Made by a program: the position numbers and the translations under genes. A stretch of DNA of 64,000 nucleotides, from contig CAZUAI010000002.1 of the NCBI GenBank assembly GCA_964617875.1, forward strand, positions 62,001-126,000. Direction: 5' to 3'. The DNA comes from CAZMVY01 sp964617875. Lineage in GTDB: Bacteria; Planctomycetota; Phycisphaerae; UBA1845; PWPN01. Below the pieces are notes generated by a model. The model searched no databases. It worked only from the letters and a program-made list of their open reading frames with translations, and was not told the DNA's origin. Shown here piece by piece: positions 23,583 to 32,599 of this stretch; position 1 is the first letter of the stretch; each line of letters starts with the position of its first letter.

Positions 23583-24443
23583 ATGCGTAAATGGAAGCTG
23601 GCGTACCTGGCCGGCCTTGGCTACGCGGCCATGCCGGCGGAGAAGGTGATCGAGGTCCTGCGGAAGATCGGCTACGAAGGCATCGAGTGGACGGCGGCCC
23701 ATTTCAACCCCGACCGGCCGATCTCCGAGTTGCGCGACCTGGTCCGGCGGACGCGCGATGCGGGCCTCGAGGTCTCGCGGATCGCCACGGGCGCGGATTT
23801 CGTGTGCCTCAACGACGGCGAGCGCCGCAGGCGCATCGAGCACACCGTCCGCACGATCGAGGCGGCCGGCATGTGCCGCGTCGCGGCCGTCGGCGTGCAG
23901 ACGGGGCCGTTTGTCTGGGATCCGTCGGCTCCGCGGCTGGGCGAGCAGATTTCCGAGTCGGCGGCCTGGCAGCAGGTCCAGGAAGCGTACGCCGTGTTCA
24001 CGCCGGTCGCGAAGGCGGCGGGTGTCGTTCTCTGCACGGAGGGGATTTTCGGCACGCTGACGCACGACTTCTACTCGCACAAGTTCTTCATGGACCAACT
24101 GGACCCGGGCGTACACAAGGTCAATTTCGACCCCTCGCACGGCATCCTGTACGGCAACCTGGACGTCGGCTGGGTCATCCGTCAGTGGGGCGGACGGATC
24201 GGACACGTGCATCTGAAGGACGCCGTGGGCGTGCCCCAGGTGGGCCGCTTCCTGTTCCCGCTGCTGGGCGAGGGCATGGTGGACTGGAAGGCGTTCTTCA
24301 AGGCCCTCGACGACATCGGCTACGCCGGCTTCTGCAGCGTGGAGTTCGAGGCGTTCCCGTATTTCGACCGCGTCCTGAAGGGCGACGCCGAAGCGGCCGC
24401 GCGGCTTTCGTTTGAGCAGGTCAAGGCCCTCCTTGCGCTTTGA
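23583..24443 (+). CDS. Sugar phosphate isomerase/epimerase family protein (AP endonuclease 2-like TIM barrel)
   Basis: A 286-aa cytoplasmic TIM barrel of the xylose isomerase-like superfamily. Recognisable strands are 'IGYEGIEW' (early), 'VVLCTEGIFGTL' with the metal-ligand Glu, 'KVNFDPSHGILYG' with Asp and His, 'RIGHVHLKDA' with His, and 'FCSVEFEAF' with the last Glu, so the metal site looks intact. The family includes hexulose-phosphate isomerases, inosose dehydratases and uncharacterised sugar enzymes, and the substrate is not predictable. ATG 23583 has an AAGGAG SD. Monocistronic or leading into the ABC exporter, which has its own promoter. Confidence 0.82.
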   Translation: MRKWKLAYLAGLGYAAMPAEKVIEVLRKIGYEGIEWTAAHFNPDRPISELRDLVRRTRDAGLEVSRIATGADFVCLNDGERRRRIEHTVRTIEAAGMCRVAAVGVQTGPFVWDPSAPRLGEQISESAAWQQVQEAYAVFTPVAKAAGVVLCTEGIFGTLTHDFYSHKFFMDQLDPGVHKVNFDPSHGILYGNLDVGWVIRQWGGRIGHVHLKDAVGVPQVGRFLFPLLGEGMVDWKAFFKALDDIGYAGFCSVEFEAFPYFDRVLKGDAEAAARLSFEQVKALLAL

Positions 24444-24483
24444 GGACGGCGGGCCCGGAGCCGCGTCGCGTTTCGTCGTTCGG

Positions 24484-24512
24484 TTGGCAATGCTGCGGGC
24501 CGGCGGTATACT
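24484..24512 (+). promoter_or_regulatory. Promoter giving a leaderless ABC exporter mRNA
   Basis: -35 TTGGCA (24484-24489), 17-bp spacer, -10 TATACT (24507-24512), ATG at 24519. The expected start point coincides with the A of the ATG; no SD is present. This is the clearest leaderless case in the window. Confidence 0.75.
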
Positions 24513-24518
24513 TGCGGG

Positions 24519-26687
24519 ATGTTGATTTCCGCAGACGTTCCCCCCAGCCGCGCGGGCCGGACGCAGGCGCTGCGCCAGTTCGCCCGCATCCTGGGTTACG
24601 TGTGGCCCCAGAAGCGATACCTGTTCCCGCTCGTTCTGTGCGTCGTCGGGATGGCGATGACGTACTCGCTCAGCATCGGCTCGATTCTGCCCGTTCTCAC
24701 CGTGATCGTCCGGCCCGAGGGTCTCCACGGGTGGCTCGACAGCCACGTGGTCAACGAGCGGCTCAAGGCCACGATCACCCCGTACGACCCGCTGCGCGAC
24801 GTGCGGGAGGGAGACATCGAAAGCGGGACAGCCAAGGTCGTCAGCCTGGACCACGATTCACCCCTGGCGGCCGGAGGTGTCCGGCAGGGCGACTTCATCC
24901 TCGGCGTGAACGGCGTCACCGGCACGATGATGCGGATCAACCCCGTCATCGCCGACCTGGGCACGAACGCGACGCTGACGCTCCTGCTGCACCGTCCCGG
25001 CGATCCGTCCGTGCGGTCGCTTGATGTGTCGGCCGGCAAGCATTCGAAGAACTGGGCGATTGCCCGCCGCATCGTGTCGTACGTCCCGAGCGGAACGCAG
25101 CCGAAGGAACGCCTTCGCACGCTGTACTACGTCCTGGGCGGACTGCTCACGGTCCTGCTGATCAACAACACGTGCCAGTTCGTCGGGAAGTACCTGACGG
25201 ACCTTGTCTGCGCCCGCACGGTCATGGACATCCGCCGCCACCTGTACGGCCACGTGCTCAACCTGCCGATGTCGCGGTTCACGCAAAACACGTCGGACAT
25301 GATGAGCCGCTTCGTGCAGGACGTGCAGCACGTCTTCCGGGGGCTGACCAACTTCTTCGAGAAGGCGGTGGCCGAGCCGCTCAAGGCGATCGGCGTGACG
25401 TGCGTGGCGCTCTGGCTCCAGCCGAAGGTGACGCTCGTGGTGCTCATCGCCGCCCCGGTGGCCGGACTCGTCTTCTGGCAGGTCGGCCGCAAGATGCGCA
25501 AGGCGAACAGGCGTCTCCTGGCGGCCTACGGGCAGATGCTCGGGGCGCTGGAGAGCACGCTGAACGGCATGCGTGTGGTCAAGGGCTACACGCGGGAAGA
25601 CTACGAGCGCCTGCGGCTCTTCCGCATCGACCGGCGGCTGCTGACCCAGCAGCTGCGGCTGGCGTTCTTCGAGGCATTGATCTCGCCCGTGATCGAGCTG
25701 ATGGCCTTTTTCTGCGCCGCCGGCATCGTCCTGTGGTTCGCGAGCCAGGTCGTGCACGGCGAGATCGGCGTCGAGGGCTTCCTCACGATGGTGCTCTGTT
25801 TCGCGGCGATCTTTCAGCCGGTGCAGAAGCTCAGCAAGGTCTATCCGCGGATCCAGGAGGCCTCCGCCGCGGGCGAGCGGCTGTTCGAGGTCATCGACAG
25901 CCCCAGCGAATACGTCCAGGACCGGACGGCGGCGGCGCTTCCGCCGATCCGCGACTCGATCGAGTATCGCGGCGTCACGTTCTCCTACCCGGGCGGCGGC
26001 CGGCCGGCCCTGCAGAACGTCAGCGTGAAGATCCGCAAGGGCGAGATCGTCGCCCTCGTCGGCCCCAACGGCTGCGGCAAGACGACGCTGGCCTCCCTCC
26101 TCCTGCGGTTCTTCGAGCCGGAGCGGGGCGAGATCCTCATCGACGGGCAGCCGATCACCGGCGTGAAGCTGCGATCCCTCCGCGGGCAGGTGAGCCTCAT
26201 CACGCAGGAGACCGTGATCTTCTCCGACACCGTGGCCAACAACATCTGGTACGGCCGGCCGGGGGCAACACGCGACGAGGTCATCGCGGCGGCGAAGCGG
26301 GCCTTCGCCGACGAGTTCGTCCAGCAGCTGCCCGAAGGCTACGACACGGTCGTCGGCGAGCACGGGGCGACGCTCTCCGGCGGCCAGCGGCAGCGGATCG
26401 CCATCGCCCGCGCGATTCTCCGCGACGCGCCCATTCTCGTCTTTGACGAAGCGACCAGCCAGATCGATCCCGAGTCCGAGCTGAAGATCCACCAGGCGCT
26501 CGATGCCTTCCTCAAGGGCCGCACCGCGATCATGATCGCGCACCGCTACAGCACGATCAGCGAGGCCGACCGCATCGTCGTCATGGAGGATGGCGAGATT
26601 ATCGCGGTCGGCACGCACGACACGCTGCTCGATTCGTGCGGTCTCTACCGGCGGCTGGTGGAAACACAGTTCCGAGACGCGGTCTGA
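24519..26687 (+). CDS. ABC exporter (MsbA-like half-transporter) with periplasmic PDZ-like insert
   Basis: A 722-aa fused permease-ATPase. The ATPase is complete: Walker A 'GPNGCGKTT' (515-523), signature 'LSGGQ' (619-623), Walker B 'ILVFDEATS' and the H-loop 'IMIAHRYST'. The permease has the MsbA-type six-helix pattern. Unusually, helix 1 (about 33-62) and helix 2 (about 201-222) are separated by some 135 residues instead of a short loop. That insert contains 'SPLAAGGVRQGDFILGVNGV', the carboxylate-loop pattern of a PDZ domain (about 95-172), and should face the periplasm. The substrate is unknown; lipid or glycolipid export is typical of the family. Starts at a leaderless ATG. Confidence 0.88.
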   Translation: MLISADVPPSRAGRTQALRQFARILGYVWPQKRYLFPLVLCVVGMAMTYSLSIGSILPVLTVIVRPEGLHGWLDSHVVNERLKATITPYDPLRDVREGDIESGTAKVVSLDHDSPLAAGGVRQGDFILGVNGVTGTMMRINPVIADLGTNATLTLLLHRPGDPSVRSLDVSAGKHSKNWAIARRIVSYVPSGTQPKERLRTLYYVLGGLLTVLLINNTCQFVGKYLTDLVCARTVMDIRRHLYGHVLNLPMSRFTQNTSDMMSRFVQDVQHVFRGLTNFFEKAVAEPLKAIGVTCVALWLQPKVTLVVLIAAPVAGLVFWQVGRKMRKANRRLLAAYGQMLGALESTLNGMRVVKGYTREDYERLRLFRIDRRLLTQQLRLAFFEALISPVIELMAFFCAAGIVLWFASQVVHGEIGVEGFLTMVLCFAAIFQPVQKLSKVYPRIQEASAAGERLFEVIDSPSEYVQDRTAAALPPIRDSIEYRGVTFSYPGGGRPALQNVSVKIRKGEIVALVGPNGCGKTTLASLLLRFFEPERGEILIDGQPITGVKLRSLRGQVSLITQETVIFSDTVANNIWYGRPGATRDEVIAAAKRAFADEFVQQLPEGYDTVVGEHGATLSGGQRQRIAIARAILRDAPILVFDEATSQIDPESELKIHQALDAFLKGRTAIMIAHRYSTISEADRIVVMEDGEIIAVGTHDTLLDSCGLYRRLVETQFRDAV

Positions 26688-26848
26688 CGACCGCACGAGT
26701 CGCGGTCAGGAAAGGACGTTTCGCCCCGAGCCCCGGCCGGTTCCGTGGTCCGCGGGCGCGGGGATTACCGACCGGATCGGTGCCGGCCAGGGCGCTCGCG
26801 ACGGTCAAAGTGGATTGAGAACGCCAGCGGCGGCGGAGGATACCGCGT

Positions 26849-29800
26849 ATGCCCACTCTTCGCATGACGACGCTGATCTGTGGAATCGCGACGGCCCTGG
26901 GAGGCCTCCCGCCGGTTCGGGGCGAGGCGACCACGCCACAGAGCGACGATGAGATCGTGGCTCGCTGGACGTTTGATTCGCCGGCCGACGCCGATGCCTG
27001 GACGGCGCCCAGCCAGTGCGAGAAGCTCGGCGTCCATGACGGCGCCCTCCGGCTGAAGCTCACGGGACCGGACGCCTTCGTGTCGGCCCCGGCCGTCAAG
27101 GCCCGGATGGATGGCTGCGCGATCCGCGTGCGGATGCGCTGCGACCGGCGGGGCGTCAGCGAAATCTTCTATGTCACGGACAAGGACCCCGAGTACAGTC
27201 CGCGGCAGCGGGTGTTTCTCGAGACGCCGGCGAGCCGGGATTTCCAGGTCTATGATTTCGTCCTGGGCACGCCGCGCGACACCGATCGGCAGCTGATCGG
27301 CTTCCGCATCGACCCGCACAACGACAACACGTCCGGCCTCGTCGAGATCGACTCGATCGAGGTGGTACGGCTTGCGCCCGTCTTTGATGTCTGCTTTGCC
27401 CCTGCCGACGCGCGGGTGCCGGGCGACACGGTCCTGTTGCGACTGTCGGTCAGGCAGACGGCGGGGCGGGCCGTGACATGCGATCTCACGGCCGCCATTG
27501 GAGACGCGCCGGCCGTTCCCCTTCGGCCGGCGGACGGCGGGCGAGAGCGGGTCGCGGAGTCCAGGGTCGGCGTTGCGGGGCCTGGGTATCATCGGTTCAC
27601 GGCGAGACTGTCGCTCGGCGGCATCTCGTACGAGCTGGAGACCGGCGCCTCCAGCCTCGCCGCGGAGCAGCCCGAACGAAAAGCGTTCCTGCAGGGCGAT
27701 CGACTGCGGATGGAGTTGATTCCGGACGCCGGCGCCGACCGGCGGTTTTACGCCGGCCGACTCTGGGCGCGAGACGGAAAGGGGGAGTGGGTGGACGCGG
27801 GGCTCGTGCAGCCCCTGATGACGCTCGTGACGCAGGACGGCACCTCGGTCCGATCGCGTGCCGTGTCGTTCCGGGAGGAGGATTGTACCTCGACCGCGGT
27901 GCGGGACCTTTCGGGCGGCGAACCGGACGCCCCGGCCTCGATTCGCCTGCGGCTGGGACAGAACCAGGGTCGTGAGTTCATCGAGATGCACTCCTGCCTG
28001 CGGGCCGGACATCGTCTCGAGGTGCTCCAGCTCGCCGCGCCGACCCTCCTGGCGGGGCGGCCGGGGATGGATGCAGCCGATCGGTATGGGCTCTTCGGCG
28101 GCATCGAGTTCCTGGAGCCCGGCTGGGAGAGTTCGAGTGCGCGGGCGGTCGGCGAGAAGTTCGCGGAGCGATGGAAGCCGCATGCGCACAAGATCACGAT
28201 TCCCCTGATGGCGATCGAGCAGAAGGGCCTCACAACCGCGCTGCTGTGGCAGCCGCTCGACCAGTGGAACGGCGATCGCGACCGGCCGGCCGCGACGTTT
28301 GCGTCGCCCAACTTCATCGACCGGCAGCCGAACCATCTCATGCGGCTGTCCGTACCGGGCGTGTGCGAGCGGAACGAAGAGAACCGCCTCTACCCCGGGA
28401 CTCCCGTCGCCATCGGCCCGGAGGCCGGGATCAGGCTGCGCTGCGTCATCGTCGCCGAGCCGGACACGCCGGTCGCGTCGTTGGCCCGTCGCTGGTACGA
28501 GATCTTCGGCGCGCCGGACCCGCCGCCGGCGCCGCACGACGCCGCGCGCATGCACGAGATCTGCATGCAGAACTACGGCCAGACCCTGTACTGGCCGGAA
28601 GACAAGGGGTGGCGTCACCACATGTACCTGGAGCAGGCGTCGGCGTTCGCGCCGGACGTGGCCGCGGCGCTGCTGAGCCACGCCGCCCGAAGCGGCAATG
28701 ATCGCTGGGTGAAGGCGACGGGAATTGCCGGGCGATCGATCATCGACACGCTGGGGCCGCTGGCGTCGCGCGTGGCGCGTCCACCGAACGTTCAAGGCGC
28801 CTTGTCGTCACAGCGGCCGGACGGCACGTGGGCGTTCAAGAACACGCCGCAGATGATCGAGCAGACCCGGAAGCTGACGGACGGAAAGTACGCCGATCTT
28901 GGCGAGGACGGGTCCACGAGCCTCGGCACGACCGTCATGCCGGCACTGCCCGTGCTCCGCCACGCCCTCCTGACGGGCGATCCGGAATGCGTTGCCGCGG
29001 GGCTGAAGGCCCTGGACGCCATGAAGCAGTTCCGCGTCCCGCGCGGCGCCCAGGTGTGGGAGGTACACCAGCTCGTGCCGGACATCCGGGCTGCGGCGCT
29101 GGCCGTCGAGGCCTATCGGCTCGGATACCAGATCACGCACGACGCGCAGCACCTCGACCAGGCCCAGTACTGGGCGTGGGCCGGCGTGCCGTTCCTGTAT
29201 TCCTGGCGGGTTCCGGTGGACCGGAAGCCGGCGCAGATCCAGGTGACGCGAAACAAGACGGACTGGCGCGACCGCGCGATGCGCCCGGCCGCGGAAGGAT
29301 TCGAGAACCCCCGGCGCGAGATCATGCCGTATGCCACGATCCCGGTCCTGGGCACGACGTTCTACGTGATCAGCTGGTTCGGCAGCGTGGTGCAGTGGTG
29401 CGGGCTCGAATGGGCGTACCAGGTGCTGGACCTCGCGGAGTTCCGCGCCGATCCGCTGCTCCGTCAGATCGCCGTGGGCGTCATTCGTTCCGGCCAGCAG
29501 CAGATGCTCGATCGCGAGCCCTGGGTCGGGCTGTACCCGGACGTCTGGGACCTGACGACGAACAGCGCGGTAGGCGCCTACATCGGCGCCAAGCTCCCGC
29601 TGGAGTGCCTTCGTGCGATGGGCGACGCACCGGCGGACGGCGAGACGTGGTCGCGCGTGGTGGCGGGCCCGGCGGGCAAGCTGCACGTGTCGGGCTGGGG
29701 CCGGCTGCGGAGACTGACCGTGGAGGGCTCGACGCTCGCCGCCGAGGTGGACTTTGCGCCCGGACAGGCGAGCGAGCTGCTCCTTGTGAACGCGGACAAG

Positions 29801-29941
29801 CCCGTCGAGATCCGCGCGGGCGCGGCGGCACTGGAGGCCGGCATCGGCAACAACCGCTGGCACTACTCGGCGGACCGCCGTGTCGTTGCCGCAAGATTCA
29901 CGGGACCGACCGCCGTAACGCAGATCCTGGTTCGCTGGTGA
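26849..29941 (+). CDS. Large secreted protein of unknown function
   Basis: A 1030-aa protein with an N-terminal signal peptide (1-about 25) and GGAGGA 8 nt before the ATG. The first 170 residues look like a carbohydrate-binding jelly roll ('EIVARWTFDSPADADAW', 'GLVEIDSIEVVRL'). The middle is beta-rich. The C-terminal half (about 560-960) is alpha-helical with many Trp/Tyr and repeated helices ('ALAVEAYRLGYQITHDAQHL', 'YWAWAGVPFLYSW'), as in alpha/alpha-toroid glycan enzymes. A last beta domain closes it. I do not recognise a specific family. The secreted CAZymes elsewhere in the window make a polysaccharide-related role plausible. Confidence 0.75.
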   Translation: MPTLRMTTLICGIATALGGLPPVRGEATTPQSDDEIVARWTFDSPADADAWTAPSQCEKLGVHDGALRLKLTGPDAFVSAPAVKARMDGCAIRVRMRCDRRGVSEIFYVTDKDPEYSPRQRVFLETPASRDFQVYDFVLGTPRDTDRQLIGFRIDPHNDNTSGLVEIDSIEVVRLAPVFDVCFAPADARVPGDTVLLRLSVRQTAGRAVTCDLTAAIGDAPAVPLRPADGGRERVAESRVGVAGPGYHRFTARLSLGGISYELETGASSLAAEQPERKAFLQGDRLRMELIPDAGADRRFYAGRLWARDGKGEWVDAGLVQPLMTLVTQDGTSVRSRAVSFREEDCTSTAVRDLSGGEPDAPASIRLRLGQNQGREFIEMHSCLRAGHRLEVLQLAAPTLLAGRPGMDAADRYGLFGGIEFLEPGWESSSARAVGEKFAERWKPHAHKITIPLMAIEQKGLTTALLWQPLDQWNGDRDRPAATFASPNFIDRQPNHLMRLSVPGVCERNEENRLYPGTPVAIGPEAGIRLRCVIVAEPDTPVASLARRWYEIFGAPDPPPAPHDAARMHEICMQNYGQTLYWPEDKGWRHHMYLEQASAFAPDVAAALLSHAARSGNDRWVKATGIAGRSIIDTLGPLASRVARPPNVQGALSSQRPDGTWAFKNTPQMIEQTRKLTDGKYADLGEDGSTSLGTTVMPALPVLRHALLTGDPECVAAGLKALDAMKQFRVPRGAQVWEVHQLVPDIRAAALAVEAYRLGYQITHDAQHLDQAQYWAWAGVPFLYSWRVPVDRKPAQIQVTRNKTDWRDRAMRPAAEGFENPRREIMPYATIPVLGTTFYVISWFGSVVQWCGLEWAYQVLDLAEFRADPLLRQIAVGVIRSGQQQMLDREPWVGLYPDVWDLTTNSAVGAYIGAKLPLECLRAMGDAPADGETWSRVVAGPAGKLHVSGWGRLRRLTVEGSTLAAEVDFAPGQASELLLVNADKPVEIRAGAAALEAGIGNNRWHYSADRRVVAARFTGPTAVTQILVRW

Positions 29942-29996
29942 GCAGGGATGACGACGCGCAAGCCGCCGGCCGCAACCGCCGGGGGGAAAGGCCCGC

Positions 29997-31052
29997 TCAG
30001 TTTTCGCTGACGAGCGTGCGCCGGATGAACTCGGCGCGGGCGATGCTCCGCTGCTCGCCGTCCAGGACGGTTCCGTGCAGCTTCTGCAGGTGGCCCGGTT
30101 GCGTGAGGAGGAACAGCCGGTTCAGCTGGTCGAGCGTCAGGCGGTCGATCCGGCCGAGACTCACGCCCATGCGCAGGTGCGAGAGCAGGAAGAGCGTCTC
30201 CTCGCTGCTGACGGCCCGGGCGTTTTCGAGGAGGCCGTACGCGCGCCAGATCTTGTCGTCGAGGGCGACGGGCTTCTCTCGAACCAGGGTCTGCCGGGCG
30301 AGGTTCTCGTACTCGACGATCCTGGGAATGACGCGCTCCTTGAACTCGTGGATGATCTCGTCTTCGCTCTTGCCGAGCGTGGTCTGGTTCGAGACCTGGT
30401 AGAAGTCGCCGACGGCTTCGGTGCCCTCGCCGTAGAGCCCGCGGACCGCCAGGTGCATGTCGCGGGCCGCCCGCATGACCTTCTCGAGTTCATTCGTCAG
30501 CTTCAGCGCCGGCAGGTGGAGCATGACCGACACGCGGATGCCGGTGCCGACGTTGGTCGGGCACGCCGTGAGGTACCCGAGGCGCTTGTGAAACGCGAAC
30601 TCCATCGACTCTTCGAGCAGCGAATCGATCCGGTCGATTTCCCGCCATGCCTCCTCCAGCTGGAAGCCGCCGCGGAGGACCTGAAGCCGGAGGTGATCTT
30701 CCTCGTTGATCATGAGAGCGAACTGCTCGCTCGCCGAAACGATCACACCGCGGCTGCCGTCGGCCTCGGCGTGCTGCCGGCTGATCAGGTGCCGTTCCAC
30801 GAGAACCTGCCGATCCAGATCGGTGGAGCGCTCGATGTTGACGTAGAACGTCTGGTTGCCGAGGTCGATGTGGCTGATCGTCGCCCCGAGCGTGTGCTCG
30901 ATCTCGCTCCGTTGCGCCTCGTTCGCCTTGCTCAGAAAGGGATACCCGGCCAGGTTCCGCGCGAGCCGCACGCGCGAGGAGAGCACGATATCGCTCATCG
31001 GCCCGCCGCTGAGCCATTCGCCGGATCGCTTGGTCAGGTCGTCGATCGTCAT
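29997..31052 (-). CDS. mcsB: Protein arginine kinase McsB
   Basis: ATP:guanido phosphotransferase-fold kinase that phosphorylates arginine residues on proteins, marking them for ClpCP degradation in Firmicutes. The 351-aa protein has 'SSRVRLARNLAGYPF', the NEED-type motif 'MINEEDHLRLQ' and 'TACPTNVGTGIRVSVMLHLPAL', all family hallmarks. The C-terminal dimer/arginine-sensing region is present. It overlaps the end of mcsA by 4 nt, so translation is coupled. clpC and ctsR, the usual partners, are not adjacent. Confidence 0.95.
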   Translation of the reverse strand: MTIDDLTKRSGEWLSGGPMSDIVLSSRVRLARNLAGYPFLSKANEAQRSEIEHTLGATISHIDLGNQTFYVNIERSTDLDRQVLVERHLISRQHAEADGSRGVIVSASEQFALMINEEDHLRLQVLRGGFQLEEAWREIDRIDSLLEESMEFAFHKRLGYLTACPTNVGTGIRVSVMLHLPALKLTNELEKVMRAARDMHLAVRGLYGEGTEAVGDFYQVSNQTTLGKSEDEIIHEFKERVIPRIVEYENLARQTLVREKPVALDDKIWRAYGLLENARAVSSEETLFLLSHLRMGVSLGRIDRLTLDQLNRLFLLTQPGHLQKLHGTVLDGEQRSIARAEFIRRTLVSEN

Positions 31053-31534
31053 GCGGACTCCAGCGCCTGAATCTGGTCACGGATGCGCGCCGCCTGCTCG
31101 TACTCCTCCCGCTGGACGGCGGCGTTGAGTTCCCGCCGCAGGCGTGCCATCTCGATCTGCTTCGGCGTGCCCGTGCCCCGCTTTCGCGGCGTCTTGCCGA
31201 CGTGCTGGGTGCCGCCCTCGTGGGCGTGGGCGATCATCGACATCAGCGCCGCCTCGAAGACGTCGTAGTCCCTCGGGCAGCCGAGCAGCCCGTGGTTGCG
31301 GTACTCGACGAACGTCATTCCGCAATCCGGACACGTCAGGTTCGCGAGTTCCTGCGCGCCCGCCTTGGACACGAGGAAGCTCGCGAGCAGCTCGTTTAAG
31401 GGAACGTGCTGCTTCATCGTAACGCCCTCCTCGGCGGCGCACTTCTCGCAAAGGTGCTTTTCGCGTTTCTCTGACTTGACGATCTCGGTCAGATGAACCG
31501 TCGCCGAGTGCTTCTTGCAACGCTGGCAAACCAT
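31049..31534 (-). CDS. mcsA: McsA-like zinc-finger/UVR protein, activator of McsB
   Basis: The 161-aa protein has two treble-clef zinc fingers: C-x2-C pairs 'CQRC' and 'CEKC' at the N-terminus and 'CPDC' with a following Cys in 'GLLGCPRDY'. It ends in a UVR domain ('LRRELNAAVQREEYEQAARIRDQI'). This is the layout of McsA, which activates the arginine kinase McsB. ATG 31534 follows a GAGGGA SD; upstream in-frame codons start before the transcript. A good promoter lies at 31578-31606. Operon: mcsA-mcsB. Confidence 0.93.
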   Translation of the reverse strand: MVCQRCKKHSATVHLTEIVKSEKREKHLCEKCAAEEGVTMKQHVPLNELLASFLVSKAGAQELANLTCPDCGMTFVEYRNHGLLGCPRDYDVFEAALMSMIAHAHEGGTQHVGKTPRKRGTGTPKQIEMARLRRELNAAVQREEYEQAARIRDQIQALESA

Positions 31535-31577
31535 GTCTGGCGGTCCCTCAAAGGGGGGCAGTCCTTCGCCCCATCGG

Positions 31578-31606
31578 ATCCTACGTCGCACTTGTTTTAT
31601 CGTCAA
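31578..31606 (-). promoter_or_regulatory. Promoter of mcsAB
   Basis: Minus strand: -35 TTGACG (31601-31606), 17-bp spacer, -10 TAGGAT (31578-31583); leader of about 37 nt. Confidence 0.7.
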
Positions 31607-31792
31607 GTTGCGTTGTGCGCTGGAGGTACGGCGGCATTCCCCGGACAGGACGGGTCGAAAACCCGGACCCCGAGGCCCGGCGCCGCGACCGTGGGCTGAC
31701 CGCCCGGCCCGCCCGCGAAGAACAGCGAAGGCGCGTCGGCCGAACGCCGCGCGCCTTCGTCCTGGTTCCGTCGTGCCGGGACCGCCGTCCGC

Positions 31793-32338
31793 CTATCGGT
31801 CCACACGTTCGAGGTCGTCTTTGAGAATCCGCGCCAGCAACTCCCGCGAGCGGTAGTCCAACGACTCGAGGGCGTGCCGGCAGCGATCGATCCGGTCCCG
31901 CTCCTCCAGGTAGTTCCGAATGCTCGGCACGAGACGCATCGCGTCTTTCAGCAGCCCCCGCAGGTCCGCCACGGAGTTGCGGTCAACCATGGTCATCCGT
32001 TTCGCGATCTCGCCGAGGAGCCGGTCGAGTTCGGCCACCCAGTCCTGGTAGTTGTTCTCCATCGCCAGGTAGCGTTCGGCATCGGATATCAGGAACGCGC
32101 GGATCACGTCCCGGTCGGTCGGCCCCAGCGGTTCACCCTTCTCCAGACGGCGAATCACGGCGCGGGCGTCATCCGCCCACATTCCCTGCTGCATCTCCCG
32201 CAGTTCCGTGTCCAGCCGGCTGAGCTGACGCTCAACCTGCTCGAACTCCACGGGAGACCCGCCCTGCAGGGCTGCCGCCGCCGTCTCCCGGAGGGACTCG
32301 ACCGTTTGCTGGATTTCGTCCGTCGCAACCGTCGTCAT
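31793..32338 (-). CDS. Conserved-looking cytoplasmic helical protein, function unknown
   Basis: A 181-aa, highly charged, almost wholly alpha-helical protein without signal or membrane segments. Heptad-like stretches such as 'EFEQVERQLSRLDTELREMQ' and 'WVAELDRLLGEIAKRM' suggest coiled coils or helical bundles. ATG 32338 is set by an AAGGAG SD 7 nt upstream. No catalytic motif is visible. It lies between mcsAB and a PilB/GspE-type ATPase but is transcribed away from the latter. I do not recognise the family. Confidence 0.7.
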   Translation of the reverse strand: MTTVATDEIQQTVESLRETAAAALQGGSPVEFEQVERQLSRLDTELREMQQGMWADDARAVIRRLEKGEPLGPTDRDVIRAFLISDAERYLAMENNYQDWVAELDRLLGEIAKRMTMVDRNSVADLRGLLKDAMRLVPSIRNYLEERDRIDRCRHALESLDYRSRELLARILKDDLERVDR

Positions 32339-32599
32339 CGGCCTGCTCCTTGCGATCGAGATTGTCCGATAATCAGGAAGGTGCCGCGGACGCATACGGC
32401 GAGCGGGCTTCCTGCCCTCGTGCATCGTCAGGACGGTCCGAGGGGTTGAGCTAAACCGGGCGGCGGAAGCACTCTTCGATCAAGCCGCCCTGGCGATCCT
32501 TTCGAAGTGCGGCGTCGAGTTTGACGATATGTCGCCTGAGCCCGCGCCGGCCGCGTGTGCGCCGCGCGGGCTGCCGTCTTGTTTGCGAAAGGTGAGGAA

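Noticed and set aside
22266..24854. 862-codon minus-strand open frame opposite leuS, CYTH and isomerase genes
   Set aside because: Spans three real genes on the other strand and has no recognisable domain.
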